A stretch of 64,000 nt of DNA from Entonaema liquescens (lineage: Eukaryota; Ascomycota; Sordariomycetes; Xylariales; Xylariaceae), in the NCBI GenBank assembly GCA_902805475.1, contig CADCSX010000010.1:1707001-1771000 (forward strand). The letters run 5' to 3'. A program made the translations under genes and the position numbers. The stretch's first letter is position 1, and every line of letters begins with the position of its first letter. Under the pieces are notes generated by a model. That model was not told the origin of the DNA. It saw only the letters and a program-made list of their open reading frames with translations, and did not search any database. This document shows positions 48,586 to 60,914 of the stretch, piece after piece.

Positions 48586-49421
48586 ATGAAGTGGCTTTGT
48601 TTACATGGAAGGGGGACCAGCGCACAGGTACACTTGTCTCCCCCATGGCGTGCTCCAGGGTAAATAAGCTGACGGTACCTGAAAAGATTTTTGAGATGCA
48701 GACAGGTATTATTTCCCCTTGTCCTCCTCCGTCGCCGAAGGAATTCACTCCAGAGCTGGGAGTAACCGCTATGTAGCAAGGATAAGGGAGGCTCTTGGCC
48801 GGGATCATGAATTCGTGTTTGTGAACGGCACGGTATCAACCGATCCTGACGTCGGTAGGTCCTCCCGAGATGTATTTCCCCGTAGCGAAAGGCTCACCAG
48901 TAATAAGGTGCTGATGCGATCACGGACGAGTTTTCGGCTATGTCGCCCATGATGCAGATCAAGATCAAGAACTTTGCGACAATATGATCGAGTTTGTCGA
49001 AAGCCAGGGGCCGTTTGATGGGTTCATGGGATTCTCCGAAGGCGGTACCGTGGCCGCTTTGATGCTCATCGAGGACACCAGACATGGTTCATTTGGTGGT
49101 ATCAAATGCGCCGTGTTCTTCTCCGCCGGTCTACCCTTCGACCCCGACCAGGCCCGAACTGGCGTAATCCGATATATCGATCCCGACACAGATGGGGTTC
49201 TCCTGACCATTCCGACTGCTCATATCTGGGCCCACAATGCCACGGCTGATGAGATTAAGCTTCATCAGTCTCTGACTCGGATCTGTGATGAGAAAGTCAG
49301 GGAAGTGTTTCTTCACGACTTGGGTCATGATGTACCGGGGGCAAAATCGGACAAGGGGGTAGCTGGAGCACTCCGAACCATCGAACACGTGATTGAGAAT
49401 GCCATGGACAGTACCAGATGA
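48586..49421 (+). CDS. FSH-family serine hydrolase (LovG-like candidate)
   Basis: Exons 48586..48627, 48687..48705, 48777..48854, 48931..49421; about 209 aa. The start MKWLCLHGRGTSAQIF is the family signature (strand-HGxG oxyanion loop). The nucleophile elbow is GFSEGG with Ser82, the likely acid is Asp153 (HIWAHNATAD) and the general base is His179 (DLGHDVPG). FSH/OVCA2-type alpha-beta hydrolases include LovG-like thioesterases that release products from HR-PKS ACPs, and an HR-PKS lies 7.6 kb away. The third intron (48855-48930) gives a shorter loop after DPDV than is usual, so this join may be wrong or the gene may be damaged there. Role in the PKS pathway is inferred. Confidence 0.78.
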
Positions 49422-51585
49422 ACGATAGGTATGGAGTATTACTATGTAACTAGATGTAGGCCTTCGTAGGCTCTGTAGTATGGAGTCCTCATATGTATGT
49501 ACATAGACTAGTACATAGTATATTGTACGAGGCACCCACATGAATGCAACTCATCATGACTAATAAAATTCTACCGCTGGTTCTAATGTTCCAAGGATTG
49601 CAGCTTTTGAAACCTCAGGGCAGGGGATCTGCTCCTTTATCCAAGACTACGGAATAAGTAAGAATACCCGCTCTCCCGCCTCGGTCCCGCTCCCCTTGGG
49701 TCGCTACCAGAAAATCCATAAGGGTTCAATAAGATTTTAATATGCACTCGTCCAAATTTATTACATTCGAAGCCCTCGGTTAATAAGTAATGTATCATCG
49801 CGTCTACTAGCTTATGAGCCTACACGTCTATCACCAACCTAAACAAGTAATAGAATGGAGTACTAGATATTCTATTAGATTCGTAGCCCATGAGATGGTG
49901 CGATATACGACAGAACGGGACTTTCGAGACACCAAGTGACGTTTCCACCTATGTCAATTATCACTATCGCCAGATTCACAGCACGCTTTTGGCGTTAATG
50001 CTTTAGGTAACTAAAGCGGTTCCATGCACCGGCAATATGCGCTCATACAGTACTCATATTTTCTCATATGGATTGACAATGCTACGACAATACAGTTGAG
50101 TAGAGATATTAAGGAGATACTGGGCGATAATATTGACAAAGCGTCCGAGTTGCCCAACCCAAACTAATTATCAATCTCTGTACCATTCCCCTTTCCCCTA
50201 TATGCGGGAACATTGGTGCAATAATAGACTAAAACCTCGATCGATATATCTCTGGAGAGTTCCGGCGCTGATCACTCATAATATTCAAGGTAGATAAGGC
50301 ACTAGGGACACATATTTTCCTCGTCCCAAGGTTACAAGTTTAAGAATTCAATCCCAGATAGCAGGATTTCGTATTCCCCAGATATCATTGAGTTGGTCGT
50401 AATTAATTCCTCGAATCAAACCCCAGAAATATCAGAGCATGGCTCTCAGCGAACTTTCATCTCGACCAGATACCTTGTTTCAAGTATCAGAATAGGTAGC
50501 GAAGAGACAGGTCGCTAACCAGAAATAGAGAGTCCACTCGTCCAATATCCCAACTCATTTCAAAACACCTCTTCTTCAGTCTCTAACCTTAGAGACGCGC
50601 AACCATCTCCTTGAAGCTTGGAGATATCCCCGGGATCTACATAGTAGCAACAGAGAAGAGACTGCATTAGGTTAGGATACTGTCCAGGTCCTAATTGACT
50701 ATAGTTTCTCTCGGCACTTTCAAGCTTAACTTCAGGCGGTCCGAGTCTCAACATTCCTTCCCGTCACCATGCCGCAATGCCATGGGTTATTCTATTGGCT
50801 TGTGGACGGCTGTGCCTCTATTATCAGACGGACTCCCGTTTGCGGTTAGAACAAGGAAGCCCGTCTGCCATGTCTGTCATGCATGTTTCATTGCCTCGGA
50901 AGCGACCGATAAAAAGTAAAGTTTACATCTCTTTTCTGCCGAGACACTACTCCCTCCGCCGATTGTGCCTCTACATATGCACTCCATCTTCCCAAGAGCA
51001 AGGTCCCGAAACCTGAAAATACCTCGCCGCTATCGATGGTACCTGGATCCCCACGATGCGTTCTCGGCTCTATGATGACAGTATCGCGCAATAATCCACA
51101 ATCTAGATCCTACCGAACCCCTGTGGAACTAAGCGAACTACATATACGAGGACAATACTCAGTCACGTGAAAATTGAGGCATGCAGAGAAAATTTGAAGA
51201 ATTTTCCCCGGCAAATGTTCCCACGTATTTGCAGTGAGTTCGGCGACGCCATTTTTGTCTTTCCTATTACGGCAACGGCCAACTTAACGGCATGATAGAA
51301 GGATTCAGGCCAAACATTCTAGAAACCCTAGGCCTCCGATCAAATCCTTGTTCTGTCAACTTCAACTTCAGATCTAAGCGGTCAACGCATTTCGCAAATC
51401 TTAAGCCCTTGGAGAACATAACAAGGAGCCCATAACCATATATCACTTCCAGATATTCGGTACATCGCCAAGGGTTTTATTCTACAAGCCTGGTTGAGAA
51501 GTTGACCAAAGCTTCAAGATCAAGAGATTTAACGAGCAAGAATTTGTATCGAAGCAGATACCCCATACTGGCCATGTTAGTATGG

Positions 51586-51612
51586 GTCATGTTTTTGACG
51601 GCATTCTGCAAG
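51586..51612 (+). repeat. degenerate MITE terminal repeat
   Basis: Resembles the right end of the 42449-42700 element (GTTTTTGACGGCATTCTGCA against TTTTTTGACGCTGTTCTGCA). I could not find its partner end nearby. Confidence 0.5.
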
Positions 51613-53165
51613 CCTAGGGCTTAGGAGAAGAAACCAGGAAACAGTAGGCGATATAGACGACACTGTGTTCAGAATAGGTCGCTATCATGCAAAGTTAAAT
51701 CTGGAAAATTTAACACGTAAATACTTAAGGTAAATACTTAAGGTATGCACACATTGTTAAGCGACAGTGGGATGACAATATCGTGATGGCATATAATACA
51801 CTATATTGATATTCTAGACATGTAATTTCCAATCATCTATTCTGGTCCTAGTTTGTACGTATAACTAAGAGGCGAAGCAAATGAAATGCAAAGTTTTCCA
51901 GCTAACTAGAGAAAGTAAACAAAAGGTAAAAAGGAGGGCTCAATCTAGGGACTCGCGTGCGGTGCTACGTCTCGTGTGATATCCTCGCTATACTTTAGGC
52001 ATGCGTCTGTCACTTTTTTGATCTTCAATATCAAGTACCGAATAATCATCCACGGGTTCTGTCATTATCGTATTATAATCAAGGGACATTGTGTTTAATA
52101 CATGATGCTAATGCAGCTTGATACAAAGAAAGTAGACCGAGAAAAGGCAGAATGCAAAACGATTGCAACTGTCGCGCCTTGTGCGTCGATGATCGCCCTC
52201 CACTGTCGTATCGGATAGCTAATAACTACTCCTAATTGGCGAAGCGTCGTCCTTAGGTAACACATACAGCGACATGCACTGTCACTGCGGCAATAACTGC
52301 TTGCAGTCACAGGTGACACGCGAAGAAGCCAGCTATTTAGACAGCCAAGAGAGACTGCAGGATCTATAGTTTGTGTCACATGCAATGGGGTGAATTTGGT
52401 AGTATAGTTACTGCATTATGTATGTATGCTGTAACCTCAACTGCGTTGACATGCTTCAGTGAGGAATACCAAGTAGTCCAGAACTTAGGTAGTTATAGTT
52501 AACCAAGGAACTTGGATATGTAGGTATTGAAGATCTTGAGGGAACCGTTTTTACTATTACGCATGGTTTTGTATTGACCGTTTGTACACCGTTTAGGTAT
52601 ACAAGTTTAGAATTAACGGAGTAGTAGAACGAGAGCTAGTTAACCGTATGTAGTTGTATAATTAGACAATTATTTAGATTTAAGCATAACACATTTTTAC
52701 CAACATCACGCGTCAATAGCACCACAATAACCTCAGACGCGCGACACATATGTGCATACCTAATCTACAAAACACCCCATTTCAGATGCTTTTCAATGTC
52801 CTAAATGAATAAGTAAGGCCTTGTCTTTGATATAGTTAGTAGAAAGGGAATCTTTGGCGAGATAGACAGTGGCATTAAATAAAGCAGCTATTCTCTTCAA
52901 GTGTTGGAGATTATTCAATACCACGTCCAGCCATATGATGATGGCAAGTACTTCAAAGTAACCACACTCAATAGAAACATTAGAGTTGACTCAAGCTAGT
53001 TAAGCCTAGTTAAAAACTTGTTTTGCTAGTAGTATTACTATGTAAATACCTGTATCAGAACATGAGTCCAAACTAGATCTAAGACTCTTAAAATCTAGTC
53101 ACGTCCCGGTTGGTATAGTCGATCTCATAGTAACCTCTACTGCCGCAAACCGCTCCCGCACCTAG

Positions 53166-53174
53166 GAATTAGTA
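53166..53174. repeat. 9-bp target site duplication, left
   Basis: GAATTAGTA directly before the element; repeated exactly at 53810-53818. Confidence 0.85.
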
Positions 53175-53809
53175 CGGTAACCTTAACGTCACAGGTAAAA
53201 AATAATAAAGTAACAACCCATCCACTTTTCCACGTGAGGATAAGCCTACACGTGAAGATAAGCCCCGGATAGCCACCCGTATAAGCCTCAACAATAGTTT
53301 CCAGCAACTATAAATCAGCCTATATTTCAACAGCAACAAGCCCCTATTTTGCTATCCTAAGGACCTATAAGACCTAAGAATCAGTAACTAAATCAATATA
53401 GTCAATCGAATCAATAGCCCTGGCCACCGTATTACCAGGTATAGGTAAGTTGGGTTGATAGTCACGTGGTAGCTACGCATACAAAACGTCAATTAGGTAA
53501 CCCATACATACGTAACCAAAACAACTACAACAACAACACCAGGATTTATCGTCGTTTAACTAGTTCGCCCACGCTATATACAGCACCCCTACCTTTATCC
53601 ATCCAACAGTAAGCTTATTGAAAAGGGGTTAAGTAATTGATTATAATTAATGTAGGTTGCAGTGCGACCGGGCTAGTTTCTGTAATGGTTGGGGTTTGGA
53701 TAGATACCCATACAAATTAGTATGGGTGGCTGTCCGGGGCTTATCCTCACGTGGAAAAGTGGATGGGTTGTTACTTTATTATTTTTTACCTGTGACGTTA
53801 AGGTTACCG
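53175..53809. mobile_element. 635-bp non-autonomous Mutator-like element
   Basis: The terminal 72 bp (53175-53246 and 53738-53809) are exact inverted copies, starting CGGTAACCTTAACGTCACAG. After an 18-bp extra block in the left arm the arms continue to match (CCGGA-AGCCACCC). A 9-bp direct repeat GAATTAGTA flanks the element (53166-53174 and 53810-53818). Long TIRs and a 9-bp duplication are the marks of Mutator-like elements. The interior has no ORF. The perfect TIRs show it is young or too short to be a good RIP target. Confidence 0.88.
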
Positions 53810-56800
53810 GAATTAGTATCACCAAATAAAGCTTAGGCCTTTACTGCATAATCAACGGTCTCCTTGGCGTAATTCAATGCTCCGAGCTTTTATGACTTAG
53901 CTAGGCCCAAGCTCAGCCAAGAGAATAGTTTAAGCTTGTTGTAGTTTAGCTACCTCTACCTTAAATTATACGTGCCGTATCACCGGCGCGAATTCCGAGT
54001 AATCCGGGTTCTAGCAAGGGCTGAATACCCAAGGGTTTGGGTGATCAGCCGTTTCCAGGAGAACTGCACAGGCTGCGACGCAGATGGGTCCATATATGGG
54101 CCTGAATAACTTCAAAGCTACTTGGTATCCAATCAATCCTTAGGATTTCGATTCGCAATGGTCCAATACTATGTAACCGTATTTAGTGGAAACCTCCCGG
54201 TCGGTCAATGTGTAATACCTTTATCTCCCGCACTGCGCCGCATATAATATCCCTTCTAAAATGAACTGTGCTCGGACCTCTTACTCTATATCGACAGCAT
54301 GTGTAAAAATCACCAGGCAAAGAAGAGACAATCCCGAATTTTGATCATACAATTTCCCTTCGTCGAAGACCAAGTTGAGCTGCGACATTCCAAAAATCTC
54401 AGACCGCCTTGACGCTCCTAGCGTACTTGGCTACTCCAGTTCCTATTTGATTCCAAGTTGAACGTCCAATGCGCTATGTTCGTTCGAAGGCCATTGGGAT
54501 AGCCCGAAAAGCCCCCTGGAAAGAAAAGTTCCATGCCTCTCAACATTGCCTAGAGGAACCGGCAGAGGCGAATAGAATTATACCACGTGCATGGTTGGGT
54601 TGAACTACAGGATGCATTAGGTATCTTAAGGGTGGTTCAGAGGTGTAACGCTGCACATCATACCCTCTAAAAAAAACCGCGACAAGAAGTCGTTCCCCCT
54701 TATCTCAACATTTAATGCGCCAGCTCAGCAGTTCATCCACATCTCGTGGCCTTCTGCCAGCTCACGAATTAACAGGCTTCCAATCCTCACAACGAAAAAT
54801 GCTCTGGTAAGGTACGTAACGATGCAAGTCGAACTTGAAAGGTTATAGTGGCACTTCAACAATCTCGTCCTGGGACCGAAATGGTTTAACCTAGGCAAAC
54901 GTCAGCAAGGTTTAGGATCCCCTGGGTTCTTGAGTGGACTTTTGGGAATGAAGACCTCAGTCGATCTAGCTCTAAAGGTGCCATGTGGTGTAGACAGTAA
55001 TAGCGGTCTGGTACGCGGATTATGGGGACGTTCTCCAATACGATCAAACAGCATAGCCCCCACGGGATCGCTTGTCTCGGCGTGACGGAAAGGAAAAGGG
55101 AGCTTGAAAAAAGAGATACGGCCCAAAAGTAATTATTCTTTGAAAATTCAACCATGAAATGTTAATTATATGTCTACTGCAATAGTTAATTCCATCGGTA
55201 TTTCATACCAACCGACATTATAACGGAGTGATATCTATTAGTAGATATTTCATCAGATCGAAAGGTGCCTAAATACTATTGACAGACAGAATTCACATTA
55301 TAATTTCATTAGCATCTAATCATTCTAGTTGGAAAGTGGCATGGGCAGCCTGTATCTCCATCCATTTAATTAGGCATATATAAAGTCTGAGGCGAAGCAA
55401 ACCCCCGTGAGGTCGCTGATGTAGATGGTTATCTTTTTGACATGATAAAGGTACTGAAGGATGATATATGCTACGCTTAGGTGATGATGACGGAACCTAT
55501 TTATGTCTATTTCGGAGGCGCGAAACGATCCAGGTTATTTGCACACCGTCACACCTTTAGGCATCTTTAGTGTGAAAGGCGACTGAAGTATTGACGCAGA
55601 GTCAGGTCAGTGTGCCGCGTGATGAAGGAAACTCTACATTACCTAGGTAGGTAGCTGACAAGTCAAAAGACCCCTGACCGCCATTTGTAGAATGACGCTT
55701 GTTCTCTATTACGTGGAATGGCACACATAACTGTCAGTTAAGCCTTGTATTGTATCTTGAATCGGTTCATTTCCAAGCTTGTGTCTCCTGATTTCCGTAA
55801 TACACATCACAAATTCCTTTTCTCTCTGCCTAAAAATTACCTTTGTCATAAAATTGTTCAGGCTTTTATTTCCTTTAAAACATTAGACTCCATAGCATTC
55901 ATGTACTGGGGAAAAAGATAATCGATCATGACCCATATGCGCAATTCAGGGGTACAGTGGTTTCTTACACGGGCTTCAAACAATAACTACCTCCTACCTC
56001 CTAACTAGATTCGAATACAGAATATGGACTAAATACTGGCATATTATATACCAGGCTGCTATGACGAGAATATCACGAGTTTAAAATAGAAGTATCTTCA
56101 AAGTTCTCGTAGATGTATAGCTGCTGGGGTACCTATGAGGTTGGCATTGCTTTGGTTAAATGTAAAGCTATAGTTGGATCCTGTCCCGTAAATTTTAGCG
56201 ACTATCGTAGACTCAATTGTCGACATACTTGGCCTCACAGTAAAGTACTCATGTTGTGAACCTCAGTCGCTAGACGGATTATACTTCAACTACCATTTGA
56301 AACGGAATGATTGCGAAGACTGAAAACAAATGTCAATTAAACAGACCTGAACTATATTTTAAGCCTAAACGCCTTAATTCACACTATAACGTCCATATCA
56401 TACTTTCAGTCCTATATCTGACGCTGGATTTAGCCCAACTACTGAGACTTGCATCTTTGATATTAAAGAGGTAGATACAAACAGCCTCGATTGACCGTCT
56501 ATGTTTACTTCCGCGTATAACTATCTCCTCCCTATTCCGCCTGGATAAGTTCTTAAGGTAGATATTATCGTAGGTAATATATCATAAGGCCTTAATAGAC
56601 ATGTTCCAATTATGAGTTAGAAATCTTGTTTCGTAGAATCAGCTCATCGTGTAATCTTATCACGGATCGAGTCTTACATAGGCTCTATGGATTACCCTAC
56701 TTAAGAGATGTATAATCAAATACCTCTTAGGCTAGGTAATAGTAACCCTAAATCAGTAATAGCCTAGTACATTCCTTAAGTTCAGTCAATTGATATACTA

Positions 56801-57193
56801 TATATGAGGCTTCCAATGGTTAGTTGTATTGTGGGTTTAGCTTAGAACTTCTTATAAAGCCACATCAACCACAAATTTAGCCACATATCAAATTCTATCC
56901 AACTTAAGTGCTCCCTATTTACCAATCACATTACTACTTTTTTTTTGTTTGCTACCTAGACAAAGAACAAAAATTTCCCCTTGTATTGAGGCTATCTGTC
57001 CGACCTAGCTTAGGTCAATTATCGACAGCCCAAGCCTTCTGGGATATCATAGTAACCCTTATTCATAACCTCCCATATTTTTGGTTTTTAGCACTCACCA
57101 ATACTTGCTGTGTTGAAGCACGACTTCAAAAGGGACTCATCCGATTATTCATTTCAACGAACAGCTGCTCCTATTAAACCTTCAACATCGACA

Positions 57194-58000
57194 ATGGTTA
57201 CAATCCAAATACTCTCTGACCTTCATTTGGAGGCTTACAACACGTACGACGACTTTGAGATTATTCCCCAAGCACAGTACCTTGCGTTGTTGGGTGATAT
57301 CGGTTGCATCAAGAAGTACGAGAAACAGTTTCTCCTATTTTTGAGGAGACAACTGGACAATTTCCGCGTCGTATTCTTTCTCCTAGGTAACCACGAGCCT
57401 TATTATTCAAGCTGGGACTATTCCAAGCAGGCTATGCTCCGTTTTGAACAGGAGATAGCTCAGGAGCGAAAAACGCACGTTCGTATCGGCAAATTTGTCT
57501 TTCTCGACAAAAGAAGATATGATATTGATGATAACGGAGTACAGTTATCAGTTTTGGGTTGTACGCTTTTCTCCAAGGTCCCCTCGGAATCCATAGATGA
57601 CGTGAGCTATGGCTTGAACGACTTCTACCATATTGGAAACTGGACTGTCGAACAGCATAGCGCAGAGCACGACCGCGAGCTAGAGTGGCTGAATAGCCGC
57701 GTTGAAGATCTCCAGGGTTCCGGGAGAAAAGTTGTTATTTTTACACATCACAGCCCAACACGAGATGAAAGGGCCGTGGAGGCACAACACCGCCAGAGTA
57801 AAAGGATTGCCGGGTTCTCTACGGATCTCAGCGATCAGCGTTGCTGGTGTAGCAATGATGTGGTGCTCTGGGCATTTGGACATACCCATTATAACTGCGA
57901 TTATGTGGACGAAAAGACTAACAAGAGGGTCTACACAAACCAGAAAGGATATTTCGGTGGTTCCGACGGATTTGATGTTAACAGAGTAATATGTCCATAA
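57194..58000 (+). CDS. calcineurin-like metallophosphoesterase
   Basis: A single exon of 268 aa; the ATG at 57194 is chosen because MVTIQILSDLHLE starts the fold, while the upstream frame lacks an ATG. Metal and phosphate ligands are in order: Asp9/His11 (SDLHLE), Asp35 (LLGDIG), Asn66-His67 (GNHEP), His185 (IFTHHSPT), and His230/His232 (GHTHYN). This is a complete dinuclear metallophosphoesterase site. There is no signal peptide, so it is likely cytosolic. Relatives are widespread as small fungal phosphoesterases of unknown substrate. It sits right of the gene desert. Confidence 0.88.
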   Translation: MVTIQILSDLHLEAYNTYDDFEIIPQAQYLALLGDIGCIKKYEKQFLLFLRRQLDNFRVVFFLLGNHEPYYSSWDYSKQAMLRFEQEIAQERKTHVRIGKFVFLDKRRYDIDDNGVQLSVLGCTLFSKVPSESIDDVSYGLNDFYHIGNWTVEQHSAEHDRELEWLNSRVEDLQGSGRKVVIFTHHSPTRDERAVEAQHRQSKRIAGFSTDLSDQRCWCSNDVVLWAFGHTHYNCDYVDEKTNKRVYTNQKGYFGGSDGFDVNRVICP

Positions 58001-58530
58001 GTTTAAATGTTAGAATTGAGAGTATGGGATAACACTTAGGTAGAGCAAATATCCTGACTGACAGTTCCTAAATATATTCCCTGGTTTTATCACCGTCGTT
58101 GGACAGGCATCCTCAGAAGAGATTCACTTGATGAGGTTGCAGACTTGGTTATTTTATCCAGGAGAGCTCCCACATTGAAGACCTGATTCGGGGCATACTT
58201 GCCTTGAAGTGAAAGTATCACATTCTAAGAAGCGTGATGTTTCTCTGCTGAAGCTATCAAAGAATACGATAATGTACCAGTTGGCCATCGCTACGCACTT
58301 GATTTCGTAATGATTTTTTTTGCCGGGAGATGAGGGTACAATTGAACGAGGGTAGCGTTAGCGTGAGGAAAAGGGGAGGACTGCGAGGAATTCCTTGAGT
58401 GTGATGTGATATCCCTTGCTCCCTAGCGTTCCACCTTGTGGATAAGACATAATCATTTCTAATTGTCAAAACTTTTACGAATTTTAATTAGTAGGTACTT
58501 TCCACTACCTAGTTACATTACGTCGACATC
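58001..58530. other. intergenic region
   Basis: A stretch of 530 bases between the phosphoesterase stop and the next start on the same strand. No feature seen apart from a short T run near 58313. Confidence 0.45.
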
Positions 58531-59350
58531 ATGGGGCTATTAAAGTTATATACGATTAATGAAGATCTTATCAAATCCATCTCTCAACTATTATCAGATG
58601 CTGGAGTGCCTTCGGTTCTGTGGGGTGATTACCTCCTTACCGTTTATGGAGTACCCTCTATCATCGGAGTATAACTTGACAATCCATAGTTGACTAGTGG
58701 AATAATTGTCGCTAATAGAGATGTAGGGAATAGACTTTGTTGTTCCGGATGAAAAAGTCGCAATTGCTGTAGCCGCATTGAAAGGATCAAATCTGAGGAG
58801 ATGTCCGGACCCTAAATCATGTGTTGTATCTGGGGAGTATACGCAACAACCAGCACCGGATTTTCATATGCACCTTGAAGCATCGGAAGTAGACGTTTCT
58901 ATACGAGCGCATTCGGAAACCCTATGGTTCATTTCACCTCCCCCAGAAGATATATTTAGCGACAAGGAAGCCCTGACTAAAACCCAAGCTTCGCGTTATA
59001 TATTCGCTTCGGACGACTCCATCCTGCCACGTCCTCGACCTGGCAGAGGCCACGGTGCCTTTTCAAAAGCTGGATTCCCCGTCATCGTCCCGACTGCGCA
59101 TACTCTTTTGGAGGCCTACATGCGTTTATCTATCGCATATCGCGAGCGATTTAGTGCCTTTTATCTCGGCATGATGACATACGTCGCAGAGTATATCGAG
59201 GGCGACGGACTCCTAGATGACTCGCAGCTAGCGGAACCATGTCGGAAGATCTGGCATGACCTAAGAGATGGTCGGCGGCAGACACGAGAGGTGATGAATG
59301 AATTGCAGGACTACTTTAATGAGAGCGCGAAGGAGAATGCAGAGATGTGA
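58531..59350 (+). CDS. fungal hypothetical protein, nucleotidyltransferase-like N-terminus
   Basis: Exons 58531..58668 and 58727..59350 (phase-0 intron, 58 nt); 253 aa. The N-terminus MGLLKLYTINEDLIKSISQL leads into VLWGDYLLTVYGVPSIIGG then IDFVVPDEKV. The pattern of a helix, a small-residue loop and a D-x-V/VPD strand resembles the core of nucleotidyltransferase-fold proteins, but the second acidic residue of the usual pair is not obvious, so activity is doubtful. The second half is helical and unassigned. Such proteins are common in filamentous fungi, often in several copies per genome. Not assigned to a pathway. Confidence 0.68.
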
Positions 59351-59527
59351 TCAATGGTGGTTGACTAATTCAAAGACTTCTAACTAGCGTCTACTACCGC
59401 TTAAACATATGCGACGGGAATAAAATTTATTATTCTCGGCTATCCTAAAACATTATCACTAGCTTGTAATTGTCTATATGAATGCGATAAATATTAACAT
59501 TTTCCATTGCGATACCTCGTCACTCGC

Positions 59528-60046
59528 TTACGAGCGAGCAGCTGGAGGGGCGCAGTCAAAGATGGAAGCAGTGAAGTTCTTCGGTCCGGTGTAGTGCTGA
59601 GTGCTCACCGCGCCGTTGTTCTGAGTGGTGATTTGGCTGGCGGGGATGCTGTGGCAGTAGGTGATGTTGGAGCGCGAGTTAAAGGGGTACCAGATAGCGA
59701 GGTCGAGGCCGCCCTCCGGAGTCTTGGTCGCTGACCATGTGTAAGCCGTGTTGTTGCACTTGCCCTCCGTGATCTCGGGCAAGACGTCGGGGCCCTGCAC
59801 GAAGGCACTGCATGCATCAGGATAGAAGATGGGATCGTTGATGACGTTGAAGTTGTAACTGGATTCGAGTAAGTAGTCACATCGCTATGTAAGACCTGAG
59901 AATGCCTTAGTTACTTACGCGCAGTATGTGCTATGGGGAATGCAGTCCGCGGCGAAGTTAGCAATGCCGTAGTTTTGGGCTTGGCGCCTCTGTAGAGAAG
60001 CAGCCAAAGCAGTGGTAGCGAAAGCGAGGACAGCTGAGATCTTCAT
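59528..60046 (-). CDS. small secreted protein of unknown function
   Basis: Exons 60046..59919 and 59858..59528; 152 aa. A signal peptide is clear (MKISAVLAFATTALAAS) followed by LQRRQ, a likely Kex2-type dibasic site. The mature part has several cysteines (DCIPHSTYCA, PDACSAF, GKCNNT, ITYCHS, IFDCAPP), suggesting disulfides, and NXS/T sites. I do not recognise a family. Size and cysteine content fit an apoplastic or cell-surface protein or effector-like protein; this is inference. A TATA-like ATTATATG lies at about 60208. Confidence 0.75.
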
Positions 60047-60914
60047 CTTGTTTGACTTTGACGTGAACGAGAGAGTATGTTGAGTCAAAAACGAGAGTGT
60101 AGTAAAGTCAAGAGATCTATACGGCTGTAGTCGAGATTAAGTATATCGAGTTGCGACTGGTGATGAGCACGAGAGCATCACCTCGACGTCGCTGATAGAA
60201 GAGCGCATTATATGTTTATTTCCAGTTCCCCACACATGTCGATCGTGAAAATCCATGACTCGCCCCAACCTGCCCAGCCCATCCAGCTCGACCCATCATT
60301 TTCCCTTGATATCCATCATGGTTACATTGTATCCACCAATGGTAATGCGCGCTTGGTCGATCTCTTCGTATTCCCTTAGGGCTAATCGGTCCCTGAGGAT
60401 AAACATAGGGGCGTTGCCAGCCAGCCAGCCAGCCAGCCTTCTGTCAATGAGGTTGAATTGTATGAAACAGCCTAACGACGTCATATTCAGGCAGGTTCCT
60501 GAAAGGGGCTCCATTTACTAGAACCAACTAGATGCGGAAAGCATCAACACCAAACCCTTCTCGCATTAGTAGCCCACACAATACACTACCTTGACGTCGC
60601 TACACCCACATTTACCCAAAGATTGATAAAATGCCGTATGCCGTATGCCGAATATGCCGAATGGATACATCGGATGAATTCCCTTTTACATCTATAGCCG
60701 AATTATGTTGAAGAATATGCTCTAATAAGAACCAACCCCTTTAAATCACTTTGGCATGGCACTTGAAGATATGTAAATGCTTGTATTGAATGTAGATACA
60801 AAGTTCTTAAAATACGTCATAACACGTTATCTCTCTAGAAGTCTTCACTGCGCAAGATCGCAAGCGAACGGATATGGAATCTCCACCTTAACTCTAAACC
60901 ACGAGCGACACCAT
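60047..60914. other. intergenic region with short tandem repeats
   Basis: Contains CCAG repeats (about 60417-60437) and ATGCCGT/ATGCCGA repeats (about 60629-60660). Upstream of the small secreted protein gene and 3' of the Asn-rich gene. No gene seen. Confidence 0.5.

Larger units (their letters stand above)
49422..57193. other. 7.8-kb gene desert
   Basis: Moderately AT-rich DNA with no recognisable gene. It holds a direct duplication of TAAATACTTAAGGT at 51716-51743, a degenerate MITE end at 51586-51612, a complete 635-bp Mutator-like element (53175-53809) and a TACCTAGGTAG palindrome (55640-55650). Short ORFs (for example 52095-52385 and 54886-55155, minus strand) lack family signal. Confidence 0.5.

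Noticed and set aside
52095..52385. 96-codon minus-strand ORF in the gene desert
   Set aside because: No family motif, no domain pattern and no supporting splice or start context.
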